This document shows positions 51,612 to 60,377 of a stretch of 64,000 nt of DNA, one piece after another. The notes under the pieces are model-generated. The model worked only from the letters and a program-made list of their open reading frames with translations. It made no database searches and was not told the origin of the DNA. How positions within the stretch are numbered: the first letter of the stretch is position 1; every line of letters starts with the position of its first letter. Origin of the DNA: UBA1127 sp965116355 (GTDB lineage Bacteria; Chloroflexota; Dehalococcoidia; Lucifugimonadales; UBA1127); the NCBI GenBank assembly GCA_965116355.1, contig OZ220679.1, forward strand, positions 1,364,001 through 1,428,000, read 5' to 3'. The position numbers and the translations under genes are program-made.

Positions 51612-52045
51612 TAGCCGTGGACACCAACCTGCTGGTGTATGCGCACCGGCGGGAGTCGAGGCACCACGAGGAGGCTTCGGCGCTGCTGCGTGGACTGGCG
51701 GAAGGCAGCGACGCCTGGGCTATACCCTGGCCCTGCTGCTATGAGTTTCTCAGCGTCGTCACGAATCCCCGGATCTGGAGGGAGAACGCTTCGAGTCCGG
51801 AACAATCGTGGCGGCAGCTTTCGGCCTGGATCGCATCACCGTCGGTGCGGCTGCTCGGGGAGACCGAGGGATTCCCGGAGATACTGGAGCGTTTCGTGCG
51901 GCGACCGCGCGTGATCGGGGGAGTCGTCCATGACGCTAGGATTGCCGCATTGTGCGTTGCCCACGGGACCGAGGCGCTCCTCACCCGCGACCGGGACTTC
52001 TCGCTGTTTCCGGAGCTCAAGACGCGCGATCCCATCGCGGGGTAA
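51608..52045 (+). CDS. vapC: VapC-like PIN-domain ribonuclease toxin
   Basis: A 145-residue PIN domain. The acidic residues are in IAVDTNLLVYAHR (Asp5), the CYEFLSVV helix (Glu46), VHDARIAAL (Asp108) and LLTRDRDFS (Asp126). These bind magnesium for RNA cleavage, in this family usually of tRNA or rRNA. It is coupled to the antitoxin. Confidence 0.88.
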   Translation: MIAVDTNLLVYAHRRESRHHEEASALLRGLAEGSDAWAIPWPCCYEFLSVVTNPRIWRENASSPEQSWRQLSAWIASPSVRLLGETEGFPEILERFVRRPRVIGGVVHDARIAALCVAHGTEALLTRDRDFSLFPELKTRDPIAG

Positions 52046-52093
52046 CGTCCGGTTGCGCCCACGTCGCGAAGGCGGTGATTCGCCCGTCGAGCC

Positions 52094-52639
52094 CTACGAT
52101 TGCGCGTGCAGGAAGTAGGCCAGCTGCAGTGCGGCTATGCTCTTGGCGTCCTGAATCGCGCCCTCGCGGATGAGGCGCGGGATGTCGCCCCACGGGACGG
52201 GGACCGTCTCGATGTCCTCGTCCTCGTCGGCAGGCAGCGGGTCCGGTCGCAGGCCGGTGGCGATGTAGCAGTACATGAACTCCGTCGAGTAGCCGGGGGC
52301 CATCCAGAAGCCGCCAAGGTAGGTGAGCGACTCAGCCGCGTGGCCGGTCTCCTCGCGGAGCTCGCGGTGCGCGGCGGGCTCCGGCTCCTCGCCGGCCTCG
52401 AGCATGCCCGCCGGCGCCTCGAGCATCAGGGTCTCGGCGGCCCAGCGGTACTGCCGCACCAGCAGCAGGTTGCCCTCGCCGTCCACGGGGACCACCGTCA
52501 CGGCGGAGGGCAGTTCGGCGATCTCCCGCGTCGCGTCAACCGGGCCGGTCGCCTTGTTCACGCGGATGGTGTCCCGGCGCACCCTCATCAACTTGCCGTC
52601 GTAGACGCGTTCGCTGCGGACCAGCTCCTCACCCGGCAC
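52094..52639 (-). CDS. NUDIX hydrolase (ADP-ribose pyrophosphatase-like)
   Basis: A 181-residue protein. The full Nudix box is AGMLEAGEEPEPAAHRELREETGH (about 78-101), preceded by the VRQYRWAAETLMLEAPAG block of ADP-ribose pyrophosphatases. It hydrolyses nucleoside diphosphate sugars, probably ADP-ribose. It follows nadK with an 11-bp overlap, fitting NAD turnover. The GTG start is at 52639. Confidence 0.9.
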   Translation of the reverse strand: MPGEELVRSERVYDGKLMRVRRDTIRVNKATGPVDATREIAELPSAVTVVPVDGEGNLLLVRQYRWAAETLMLEAPAGMLEAGEEPEPAAHRELREETGHAAESLTYLGGFWMAPGYSTEFMYCYIATGLRPDPLPADEDEDIETVPVPWGDIPRLIREGAIQDAKSIAALQLAYFLHAQS

Positions 52640-53537
52640 GGCCGTCTCCTTCCATTTGCGACGCGGCGATTTCGGTGCTCGAGGGCCGCTGCCGCCGCAC
52701 CGAGCTCAGGCGTTGGGACAGCGTGGCGGGCAGCCGGTGCTTGGAACCCTGCCGCAGGAAGCGCGTCCGGTGCGGGCTCTCCTGCACCCGGATGGTGCTG
52801 CCCGACGCGATATCCACGTCCAGGTAGCCGTCGACGCTGAGCATGGCCTCCTGGTCCGGCTCGACGTCGATCTCCACCACCGCGCCGGGGTGCAGCACGA
52901 CGGCCGCGTCGTCGGCGAGCTGGGGCGCGACGGGCTGGACCATCAGCGAGGTCGAATCGGCGAACAGGATGGGGCCGCCGGCGGCGAGTGCGTAGCCGGT
53001 GCTGCCCGTGGCCGTCGATACGATGACGGCGTCGGCGGCGTAGGCGGCGAGGGGCGTGTCGTCGACGCGCACGGCGACGTAGACCATGCGCGATGGCTTG
53101 GTGCGGCTGACCACGGCGTCGTTGAGGCCGGTGTAGCTCGGCAGGCCGCGGCCGGAGTGGCCGGACGGCCTGATCTGCGCCTCCAGCATCGTGCGCTCCT
53201 CCATCCAGCCCTCGCCGTGGGCGTAGGACGCGATGCGCTCGACGGCCTCCTCGGCGGGCAGCTCCGTCATGTAGCCGACGCGGCCCAGGTTGACGCCGAC
53301 GATGGGGATGGACGCGGGAGCGGCCAGCCGGACGGCGCGTAGGATGGTGCCGTCGCCGCCCACGGTGACGAAGATGGAGCAGCCGCGGGCCTCCTGGCCG
53401 TGCTCGTCAAGCTGCAGGACGGAGCACACCCACGGGTCGAAGTCGCCGCGAAGCTCGCCGGCGAGGGCTTCGGCCATGTGCGCGGCCTCTTCCACCCACG
53501 GGCTGTAGATGACGCCGATGGGGCCGTCCATGGGCAT
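52629..53537 (-). CDS. nadK: NAD kinase
   Basis: A 302-residue protein. It has TVGGDGTILRA (phosphate loop), GVNLGRVGYMTE, GLNDAVVSR and IVSTATGSTGYALAAGGP (active-site GSTAY-type block). It phosphorylates NAD to NADP. The ATG at 53537 follows GTGAGGAGC; a GTG at 53546 is an alternative. A TATAAT box lies at 53573-53578 upstream. The C-terminal 40 residues extend past the usual end and overlap the nudix start. Confidence 0.92.
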   Translation of the reverse strand: MPMDGPIGVIYSPWVEEAAHMAEALAGELRGDFDPWVCSVLQLDEHGQEARGCSIFVTVGGDGTILRAVRLAAPASIPIVGVNLGRVGYMTELPAEEAVERIASYAHGEGWMEERTMLEAQIRPSGHSGRGLPSYTGLNDAVVSRTKPSRMVYVAVRVDDTPLAAYAADAVIVSTATGSTGYALAAGGPILFADSTSLMVQPVAPQLADDAAVVLHPGAVVEIDVEPDQEAMLSVDGYLDVDIASGSTIRVQESPHRTRFLRQGSKHRLPATLSQRLSSVRRQRPSSTEIAASQMEGDGRAG

Positions 53538-53572
53538 GCTCCTCACTCTCAGGGCAGGGGATGCTGCGTTCC

Positions 53573-53578
53573 ATTATA
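53573..53578 (-). promoter_or_regulatory. -10 element of nadK-nudix
   Basis: On the minus strand, a consensus TATAAT 35 nt before the nadK ATG. Confidence 0.5.
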
Positions 53579-53592
53579 CGGCAGGCGGGCGT

Positions 53593-53638
53593 TGCGGGGC
53601 CCGCAGGCCCCGTTCGTCCTGAGGGAAATCGAAGGGGG
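53593..53638. repeat. Hairpin and family-A repeat after nuoN
   Basis: CGGGGCC-CGCA-GGCCCCG forms a stem-loop without a T-run. It is followed by an inverted family-A repeat, CGTTCGTCCTGAGGGAAATCGAAGGG. It may mark the end of the nuo transcript. Confidence 0.45.
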
Positions 53639-53646
53639 CACGGAGC

Positions 53647-55167
53647 CTAGAACAGCCGCTCGACGGCGCGCTCCGCCGCGTGGAAGAGCGGCTGCGGCCA
53701 CACGCCGAGCGCGACGACGGCCAGCGCCGTGACGGCGACGGAGAGGTCGAGGGGGATGGCGCGCGCGGACTTCGCGTCCGTGGGCTGCTCGCCCTCGGCC
53801 GGCTCGCCGAGGTACATGACGCGGACGACGCGGAGGTAGTAGTAGGCGGAGACGACGCTGTTGACCGCGCCCAGCGCGACGAGCCAGGCAAGGTCGGCCT
53901 TCACCGCGGCGCCGAAGACGAAGAGCTTGGCCATGAACCCGACGGTCAGCGGGATGCCCGTGAGCGACAGCAGCGCGACGGTCAGCGCGGCGGCCAGCCA
54001 CGGCGCGCGCCGCCCCATGCCGGCGAAGCTCGCGATGAGCTCGCTGCCCGTGCGGTCGGCGACGGCGATGACGGCGAAGAAGGCGGCGAGGTTGGTCACC
54101 GCGTAGCCGCCAAGGTAGAACAGCACCGTCTCCGGGCCGATGGTGACGCCGTCGGGCGTTCGGGCCGCCACGGCGGCGAGGCCGACCAGCATGTAGCCGG
54201 CGTGGGCGATGGTGCTGTAGGCCAGCATCCGCTTGATGTTCGACTGCTGGATGGCCGCCAGGTTGCCGAAGGTCATCGACGCGGCGGCGATGCCCGCGAA
54301 GAGGAGCGCCCAGTCGACCTCCAGCGGCTCGAAGGCGGTGAAGAAGACGCGCATGACCACGGCGAAGCCCGCCGCCTTGCTCGCGACGGAGAGGAAGGCG
54401 GTGATGGGCGTCGGCGCGCCCTCGTAGACGTCGGGGATCCAGCCGTGGAAGGGCACGGCGGCCACCTTGAAGCCGAAGCCCGCCACCATCATGACGACGC
54501 CGAGCACCAGCACACCCACGCCGAAGGGCCGCGAGCCGTCGAGGGCGGCGTCGGAGACGGACGCGGCCATGCTCTCGAGCACCGTCGAGCCGGTGTAGCC
54601 GAAGGTGAGCGCCATGCCGTAGAGCAGGACGGCGGACGCGACCGCGCCGAGGACCAGGTACTTCAGCCCGGCCTCGGACGCGCGCTGCCCGCCGGAGAAG
54701 GCCGCCAGCGCCACCAGCGGCAGCGTCGAGAGCTCCAGCGCGACGTAGAGGGTGATGAGCTCGCGGCCCGCCGCCAGCAGCATCATGCCCGTCGCGGCGA
54801 AGAGCACCAGCGCGATGAACTCCGGGCCGCGGTCGGCGAAGCGCTGCGTGTAGGCGTGGGACGCCAGCAGCACGAGGGCCGTCGAGACTCCGATGAGGCC
54901 CTTGAAGAAGAGGGCGAACCGGTCGACGGCCAGCGCGCCGTGCAGGGCCGTCCCGCTGTCCTCGCCGAGGACGGTGCAGAGGTCGACGTTGCCGTCGAGC
55001 TCCGCCCAGAGCAGGCCCGTCAGGACGAGCGACGCGGCGAGGCCGAGCAGCCCCAGCGCCGTGACCACGCCGCGGTGGGCGTTCGCCATGCCCGCCACGA
55101 GCGCCAGCAGCGCCGCGGCGGCGACGCTCAGCTCCGGCGAGAGCATGTAGACGTCGGACCAGGTCAT
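53647..55167 (-). CDS. nuoN: NADH-quinone oxidoreductase subunit N
   Basis: A 506-residue antiporter-like subunit with about 14 membrane helices. Blocks include HGWIPDVYEGAPTPITAFLSVASKAAGFAV, with the conserved Lys and the helix-7 break, and IKRMLAYSTIAHAGYMLVGLAA. It is a proton-pumping subunit of complex I and the last gene of the operon; its ATG overlaps the nuoM stop by 4 nt (ATGA). Confidence 0.95.
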   Translation of the reverse strand: MTWSDVYMLSPELSVAAAALLALVAGMANAHRGVVTALGLLGLAASLVLTGLLWAELDGNVDLCTVLGEDSGTALHGALAVDRFALFFKGLIGVSTALVLLASHAYTQRFADRGPEFIALVLFAATGMMLLAAGRELITLYVALELSTLPLVALAAFSGGQRASEAGLKYLVLGAVASAVLLYGMALTFGYTGSTVLESMAASVSDAALDGSRPFGVGVLVLGVVMMVAGFGFKVAAVPFHGWIPDVYEGAPTPITAFLSVASKAAGFAVVMRVFFTAFEPLEVDWALLFAGIAAASMTFGNLAAIQQSNIKRMLAYSTIAHAGYMLVGLAAVAARTPDGVTIGPETVLFYLGGYAVTNLAAFFAVIAVADRTGSELIASFAGMGRRAPWLAAALTVALLSLTGIPLTVGFMAKLFVFGAAVKADLAWLVALGAVNSVVSAYYYLRVVRVMYLGEPAEGEQPTDAKSARAIPLDLSVAVTALAVVALGVWPQPLFHAAERAVERLF

Positions 55168-56639
55168 GGCGTGAACCTCGGCAGCAGGTCATTGACGCCC
55201 GACGTGAAGACGTCGGAGAGCAGCGCGGGGTAGATGCCGACGGCCAGGATGGCGGCCATCAGCAGCACGGGCGCTACTTTCTCGACGGCCGAGACGTCGC
55301 CCAGGTGCGCCCAGCGCTCGCGAGGCGGGCCGAAGAGGCTGCGCTGCAGCGTCCACAGCACGTAGCCCGCCGCCATCAGCACGCCGACGGTCGCGATGCC
55401 CGTCAGGACGCCGTGCGCGGGGAACGTGCCGAGGAAGACCATGATCTCGGCGGCGAACCCGCTCGTCGCGGGCAGCCCCAGCGAGGCGAGGCCCGCCACG
55501 AGGAAGGCGACGGCGGCGAAGGGCATCTTGGGCGCGAGCCCGCCCAGGTCCGGGATGTGGCGCGTGTGCGCCTTGTCGTACACGACGCCCACCATCACGA
55601 AGAGGAGGCCGGTGACGGCGCCGTGGCTGAACATCTGCATCGCCGCGCCCGTCAGGCCGACGGGCGACAGGTCGCCCGCGGCGGCGCCGACCGACGTGAC
55701 GCCCAGCAGCACGAATCCCATGTGGCTGATGCTGCTGTTGGCGACCAGCCGCTTCAGGTCGCTCTGCCGGAAGGTGACCAGCGCGCCGTAGAGGATGCTG
55801 ATGACGGCGAGCACGGCCAGCGCGGTCGCGGCCTCGGCGGCGACGTCGGGGAACATGGAGACGTTGACGCGGATGAGGCCGTAGCCGCCCATCTTCAGCA
55901 GCACGCCGGCCAGCATGACGCTGACGGCCGTCGGCGCGTCCGTGTGGGCGTCGGGCAGCCACGTGTGCACGGGCCAGACGGGCAGCTTCACGGCGAAGGC
56001 GATGAAGAAGAAGGCGAAGATGAGCTGGCTCGGCAGCAACAGGTTGCTCAGGTCCATGGTGACGAGCTGCGTCATGTCGAAGACGCCCGTCGAGAAGTAC
56101 ACCGCAAGCAGGCCGACCAGCATGAAGGCGCTGCCGGTGAAGGTAAAGAGCAGGAACTTCATGGCGGAGTGCTCCTTCCGCCCGCTGCCCCAGATGGAGA
56201 TCAGGAAGAACATGGGGACCAGCTCCAGCTCCCAGAAGATGAAGAAGAGCACGAAGTCCTGCGCCGTGAAGACGCCCATCACCGCCGCCTGCAGCGTCAG
56301 CAGCCACGCGAAGTACTCGCGGTGGCGCTGGCCGATGCTCCACGAGCTGTAGATGGCCGCGAGGCCGAGCAGGCCCGTCAGCAGCACCAGCGGCGCGCTC
56401 AGGCCGTCGACGGCGAGGTGGTACTGGATGTCGAGCTGCGGTATCCACGCGTCGAACTTGTCGACGAGCTGGAAGCCGCCCTCGGCGCGGTCGTAGCTCC
56501 TGAAGACGAGGATGGCGAGCGCGAAATCGGCAATGCCCACGGCGGCGGCGAACAGCCGCACACGCCGCGCGCGGTCCCCCAGCAGGAGGATGAGCGCGGC
56601 GCCCGCCAGCGGCAGGAAGACCGTCGCCGTCAGCAGCAT
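55164..56639 (-). CDS. nuoM: NADH-quinone oxidoreductase subunit M
   Basis: A 491-residue antiporter-like subunit with about 14 helices. FWELELVPMFFLISIWG carries the conserved Glu. LPVWPVHTWLPDAHTDAPTAVSVMLAGVLLKMGGYGLIR has the Lys and Pro of helix 7, and LKRLVANSSISHMGFVLLG follows. It pumps protons in complex I. It starts 46 bp after nuoL on the same strand. Confidence 0.96.
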   Translation of the reverse strand: MLLTATVFLPLAGAALILLLGDRARRVRLFAAAVGIADFALAILVFRSYDRAEGGFQLVDKFDAWIPQLDIQYHLAVDGLSAPLVLLTGLLGLAAIYSSWSIGQRHREYFAWLLTLQAAVMGVFTAQDFVLFFIFWELELVPMFFLISIWGSGRKEHSAMKFLLFTFTGSAFMLVGLLAVYFSTGVFDMTQLVTMDLSNLLLPSQLIFAFFFIAFAVKLPVWPVHTWLPDAHTDAPTAVSVMLAGVLLKMGGYGLIRVNVSMFPDVAAEAATALAVLAVISILYGALVTFRQSDLKRLVANSSISHMGFVLLGVTSVGAAAGDLSPVGLTGAAMQMFSHGAVTGLLFVMVGVVYDKAHTRHIPDLGGLAPKMPFAAVAFLVAGLASLGLPATSGFAAEIMVFLGTFPAHGVLTGIATVGVLMAAGYVLWTLQRSLFGPPRERWAHLGDVSAVEKVAPVLLMAAILAVGIYPALLSDVFTSGVNDLLPRFTP

Positions 56640-56685
56640 GCCGGCCTCGCTATCAGCGTTGTCTTGCGCACAGCCACTCTCGCTA

Positions 56686-58674
56686 TCACCTCAGGAGGTA
56701 CACCAACAGGATCACGCCCGCGCCGAAGACGAAGAGGAAGCCGTAGACCTGCACCTGCCCCGTCTGCAGCGCGGCGAAGCCCTTCCCCACGTTCCGGCTG
56801 AACCAGGCCACGTTGTCCGAGACCCCGTCGACGAACACCCTGTCGAACCACTCCAGCGCGCCCGCGCCCCACTCGTAGAAGACCCTGCCGGTCAGGAAGC
56901 GCTCGTACAGGTCGTCCAGGTAGTACTTGCGGACGGTGAGCAGGTAGAGCGGGCGGAAGGTGAGCCGCTCCGGCGCGATGGCCCCCTTCGCGTACACCAG
57001 CCACGCCAGCCCGATGCCCGCCAGCGCGAGCGCCATCGAGAGGGCGGCCACCCACAGCTCGACCTTGGGGGCATGGCCGTGGAGGAACTCGCTGAACCAG
57101 TGCGCGGCGACGCCCGGCAGGTCGAAGGGCGCGTTGGTGACGAAGCCCGACGCGACGGCCAGCACGCCCAGCGCGGCCATCGGCGCGACCATGCTCACGG
57201 GCGACTCGCCGGCGTGGTGCGTGTCGCTGGCCGCGACCTTCTCGGCCTCGTCGGCGGCCAGCACTGTCTCCGAGTTCGGGGCGGCCGCGTCGTCGGCCTT
57301 GCGCTCGACGCCGCCGCGGTACGTGCCGTGGAAGGTCATGAAGAGGGCGCGGAAGATGTAGAAGGCCGTCATGAAGGCGGCGGCCAGCGCCAGCAGGAAG
57401 ACGAGGATGGCGACGCCCGAGCCCTCGTGGAAGGCCTCGGCGAGGATCTCGTCCTTGCTCCAGAAGCCGGCCAGCGGGAAGACGCCCGCGAGGCTCAGCG
57501 CGCCGACGAGGAAGAGGGCGTACGTCCACGGCTGCACGCGCCGCAGCCCGCCCATGTAGCGCATGTCGAAGGTGCCCGCGGCGTGGTTCACGCTGCCCGA
57601 TCCGAGGAAGAGCAGCGCCTTGAAGAAGGCGTGGTTGAACAGGTGGAACATGGCCGCCCCGTACGCCCCCACGCCCAGCGCCAGCATCATGTAGCCGAGC
57701 TGGCTGATCGTCGAGTACGCGACGACGCGCTTGATGTCGTTGGCTGTGACGGCCATCGTCGCCGCGAGCACTGCCGTCACGCCCCCGGTGACGGCGACGA
57801 GGTCCATCGCGGCGTCCGAGGCCTCGAAGACGGGGAACATGCGCGCGACGAGGAAGACGCCGGCGGCGACCATCGTCGCGGCGTGGATGAGGGCGCTGAC
57901 GGGCGTCGGGCCCTCCATCGCGTCGGGGAGCCAGACGTGCAGCGGGAACTGCGCCGACTTGCCGACGGCGCCCGCAAAGAAGCCGATCGCCAGCCACGTC
58001 ACCGCCGTCGAGCCGAGCAGGCCCGCGCCGACGGCGGCGTAGACATCGCGCACCTCCAGCGCGTTGAGGCCCTCGGCGGAGAGGGCGCCCTGCTGCGAGA
58101 AGAGGTAGAGGATGGCGATCATGAAGCCCAGGTCGCCCAGCCGCGTCACCACGAAGGCCTTCACCGCCGCGCGCGCCGCCGAGGGCCGGTGGTGCCAGAA
58201 GCCGATGAGCAGGTAGGACGAGAGGCCGACGAGCTCCCAGAAGACGAACATCTGCAGGACGCTGCTCGCCAGCACGAGGCCGACCATCGAGGCCGTGAAG
58301 AGCGACATGTAGGCGTAGTAGCGGACGTAGCCGCGGTCGCCGTGCATGTAGCCAACGGAGTAGACCTGCACGGCGAGGCTGACGCCGGTGACGACGACCA
58401 GCATGATGGCCGTCAGCGGGTCCATCAGGATGCCGACGCGGACATCGAGGCTGCCGACGGTCACCCACGCGTGGGAGGCCCACTCGAGATCGACGCCCGT
58501 CGCCACCTGCTGCAGCGCCCACAGCGAGAGCAGGAACGACCCGCCGACGGCCGCTATCGTGACGTGGCCGGCCAGCGGGCTCTGCGGGCCCAGGATGGGC
58601 CGGATGAGCAGGCCGTTCAAAAGAAAAGCAGCCAGCGGGAGGAAGAAGATTGCCCAGGCTGCGGCTTCGGTCAT
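56686..58674 (-). CDS. nuoL: NADH-quinone oxidoreductase subunit L
   Basis: A 662-residue subunit. Blocks are FFAGAVGKSAQFPLHVWLPDAMEGPTPVSALIHAATMVAAGVFLV, IKRVVAYSTISQLGYMMLALG and FWSKDEILAEAF. The C-terminal part has the long lateral helix and two final membrane helices. A poorly conserved linker (about 450-500, with KADDAAAPNSETVLAADEAEK) is charged and may be soluble. It is the most distal proton-pumping subunit. Confidence 0.96.
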   Translation of the reverse strand: MTEAAAWAIFFLPLAAFLLNGLLIRPILGPQSPLAGHVTIAAVGGSFLLSLWALQQVATGVDLEWASHAWVTVGSLDVRVGILMDPLTAIMLVVVTGVSLAVQVYSVGYMHGDRGYVRYYAYMSLFTASMVGLVLASSVLQMFVFWELVGLSSYLLIGFWHHRPSAARAAVKAFVVTRLGDLGFMIAILYLFSQQGALSAEGLNALEVRDVYAAVGAGLLGSTAVTWLAIGFFAGAVGKSAQFPLHVWLPDAMEGPTPVSALIHAATMVAAGVFLVARMFPVFEASDAAMDLVAVTGGVTAVLAATMAVTANDIKRVVAYSTISQLGYMMLALGVGAYGAAMFHLFNHAFFKALLFLGSGSVNHAAGTFDMRYMGGLRRVQPWTYALFLVGALSLAGVFPLAGFWSKDEILAEAFHEGSGVAILVFLLALAAAFMTAFYIFRALFMTFHGTYRGGVERKADDAAAPNSETVLAADEAEKVAASDTHHAGESPVSMVAPMAALGVLAVASGFVTNAPFDLPGVAAHWFSEFLHGHAPKVELWVAALSMALALAGIGLAWLVYAKGAIAPERLTFRPLYLLTVRKYYLDDLYERFLTGRVFYEWGAGALEWFDRVFVDGVSDNVAWFSRNVGKGFAALQTGQVQVYGFLFVFGAGVILLVYLLR

Positions 58675-58675
58675 G

Positions 58676-58870
58676 CTAGAGCTTCCTCAAGATTTCTTCC
58701 GCCACGTGCTCGCGGCCCTTGGGCACGTACACGATGAAGGCGGCGGTCTCGCTCCACGCGGGGATGCCGTCGACGGGCAGGATATGGCTGGGCAGGCCCT
58801 CGGACTCGAAGGTGTCCTTCCACATCTCGGCCATCATCAGGCTTGGCGCCCGCTTGAACTCGACCCACAT
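58676..58870 (-). CDS. Small DUF2007-like protein inside the nuo operon
   Basis: A 64-residue protein. MWVEFKRAPSLMMAEMWKDTFESEGLPSHIL resembles the start of DUF2007 proteins (small, two-strand-helix fold, role unknown). It ends with a charged helix (REHVAEEILRKL). It stops 1 bp before the nuoL ATG and lies 69 bp after nuoK, in the same direction, so it is co-transcribed with complex I. Whether it binds the complex is unknown. The coding call is supported by the tight packing and a plausible start. Confidence 0.7.
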   Translation of the reverse strand: MWVEFKRAPSLMMAEMWKDTFESEGLPSHILPVDGIPAWSETAAFIVYVPKGREHVAEEILRKL

Positions 58871-58901
58871 TGCCGGTTTCCCTACTCCTGTTCCGTCTCG
58901 C

Positions 58902-58927
58902 GCCCTTCGACAGGTCAGGGCGAACGG
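58902..58927. repeat. Family-A repeat inside the nuo operon
   Basis: CCCTTCGACAGGTCAGGGCGAACGG lies in the 69-bp gap between nuoK and the small gene. It is the only intergenic repeat within this operon. Confidence 0.65.
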
Positions 58928-58939
58928 TCAGTCTGGCGA

Positions 58940-59275
58940 CTACCGCCGCATGGAGTTGGCCTCATCCACGAGCACGGAGCCCGTGTTGCGGTACATCATG
59001 ATGACAATGGCGAGGCCGAGCGCGACCTCCGCCGCAGCCACCGTCACGATGAACAGCGCGAACACCTGCCCCGTCAGCAGCGTCTCCAGCCGCTCGGCGG
59101 CCAGCGCGACGGGCGTCGTGTAGCGGGCCATGGCGACGACGGCCACGTTCACCGCGTTGAACAGCAGCTCGATGGACATCAGCACCGCGATGGCGTTCTT
59201 GCGCGTCAGCGCGCCGTACAGCCCGATGCTGAACAGCACCGCCGAGAGCACCAGGAAGTGGTCCAGTCCTATCAC
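58940..59275 (-). CDS. nuoK: NADH-quinone oxidoreductase subunit K
   Basis: A 111-residue, three-helix protein. It has LYGALTRKNAIAVLMSIELLFNAVNV, with the conserved Glu in MSIELL, and FIVTVAAAEVALGLAIVI with the second conserved Glu. It forms part of the proton channel. It overlaps the nuoJ stop by 4 nt (ATGA). Confidence 0.95.
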   Translation of the reverse strand: MIGLDHFLVLSAVLFSIGLYGALTRKNAIAVLMSIELLFNAVNVAVVAMARYTTPVALAAERLETLLTGQVFALFIVTVAAAEVALGLAIVIMMYRNTGSVLVDEANSMRR

Positions 59276-59817
59276 TGGTCACCCCTCACCAGCGCGATCG
59301 CGCCGACCAGCGTCGCGGTGAGCAGCAGCGCGGCGGCCTGCAGCGGCAGGACGAACTCGCGCAGCAGCAGGCCGCCGATGGCGGGCGGGCTGTCGCTGTA
59401 GACGCCCTCCGCGCCCTCCGCCACGCCCGCCGCGAGGGCGGCGTCGCCCAGCAGGTCCCACCGCGTGTCCAGCACGACGACGGCGATGATGGCCAGCATG
59501 GCGGCGGCCAGCATGGCGGCCGGTATCGCAAGGTTGTTTGACGGGCTGCCGCGCTGGGTGTCGCGGATCATCATGATGCCGAAGATCAGCAGGATGGAGA
59601 CGGCCCCCGCGTACACGAGCACCTGCACGATGGCAAGGAACTCCGCATTCAGCATGACAAAGAGGGCGGCGATGCCGAGGAAGGAGCCGATGAGGGCCAT
59701 CGCGGCCTTCACCAGGTCCTGCAGCCGCACGACGAGCACGGCGCAGGCCACCGTCAGGACGGCGAGCGTCCACCAGACGGCGGTGAAGACGGGGGTGCCG
59801 GCAATGCCTTCGGTCAT
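59272..59817 (-). CDS. nuoJ: NADH-quinone oxidoreductase subunit J
   Basis: A 181-residue subunit with about five helices. AEFLAIVQVLVYAGAVSILLIFGIMM is the family core, with the conserved Tyr. It overlaps the nuoI stop by 4 nt. Confidence 0.93.
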   Translation of the reverse strand: MTEGIAGTPVFTAVWWTLAVLTVACAVLVVRLQDLVKAAMALIGSFLGIAALFVMLNAEFLAIVQVLVYAGAVSILLIFGIMMIRDTQRGSPSNNLAIPAAMLAAAMLAIIAVVVLDTRWDLLGDAALAAGVAEGAEGVYSDSPPAIGGLLLREFVLPLQAAALLLTATLVGAIALVRGDQ

Positions 59818-60377
59818 CGTCCCTGCACCCACCGCTGCAGCATTTCCTCGTACGTCGGCGCGATGGTCTTCTCGCGTCCGGCGTCCTGCCAGGTCACGTC
59901 GTCGCCGGGCTGGAACGGGTCGTAGCCGCGGTCCTGGAGCTGCGGGCGGAACCACGTGCTCGGCTTCTTGGCCGACGCCTTCAGCTCGTCGACGGAGATG
60001 ACGAGGTCGGACTGGCGGGGCCTCGCCCGCTCGAAGCCGCTGCCCATGTGGAGGGCGTCGTAGGGGCAGGCCTCCACGCAGAGGCCGCAGAACATGCACC
60101 GGGCGATCTCGATGTCGAAGACGTCGAGGTGGTACTTCTCGCCTTCCTGCGTCATCTCGCCGCTGGGCGACGTGACGATCTTGATGATGCCCTGGGGGCA
60201 GTACTTGGCGCAGCTCGCGCAGCCGGTGCACCGCTCCTCGTACCAGACGAAGTCCTCGCCGCGGAAGCGGTGGTGCTGCGCGACGCGCTGCTCCGGGTAC
60301 TGGACGGTGACGGGCTTGCGCATAAGGTTGCGCAGCGTGACCATCATGCCCTTCGCGATTCCCAGTCCATATGGCAT
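59814..60377 (-). CDS. nuoI: NADH-quinone oxidoreductase subunit I
   Basis: A 187-residue protein with two 4Fe-4S clusters: CTGCASCAKYCPQG and CMFCGLCVEACPYDAL. It passes electrons toward NuoB (cluster N2). Its ATG shares a base with the nuoH stop (TGATG). Confidence 0.95.
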   Translation of the reverse strand: MPYGLGIAKGMMVTLRNLMRKPVTVQYPEQRVAQHHRFRGEDFVWYEERCTGCASCAKYCPQGIIKIVTSPSGEMTQEGEKYHLDVFDIEIARCMFCGLCVEACPYDALHMGSGFERARPRQSDLVISVDELKASAKKPSTWFRPQLQDRGYDPFQPGDDVTWQDAGREKTIAPTYEEMLQRWVQGR

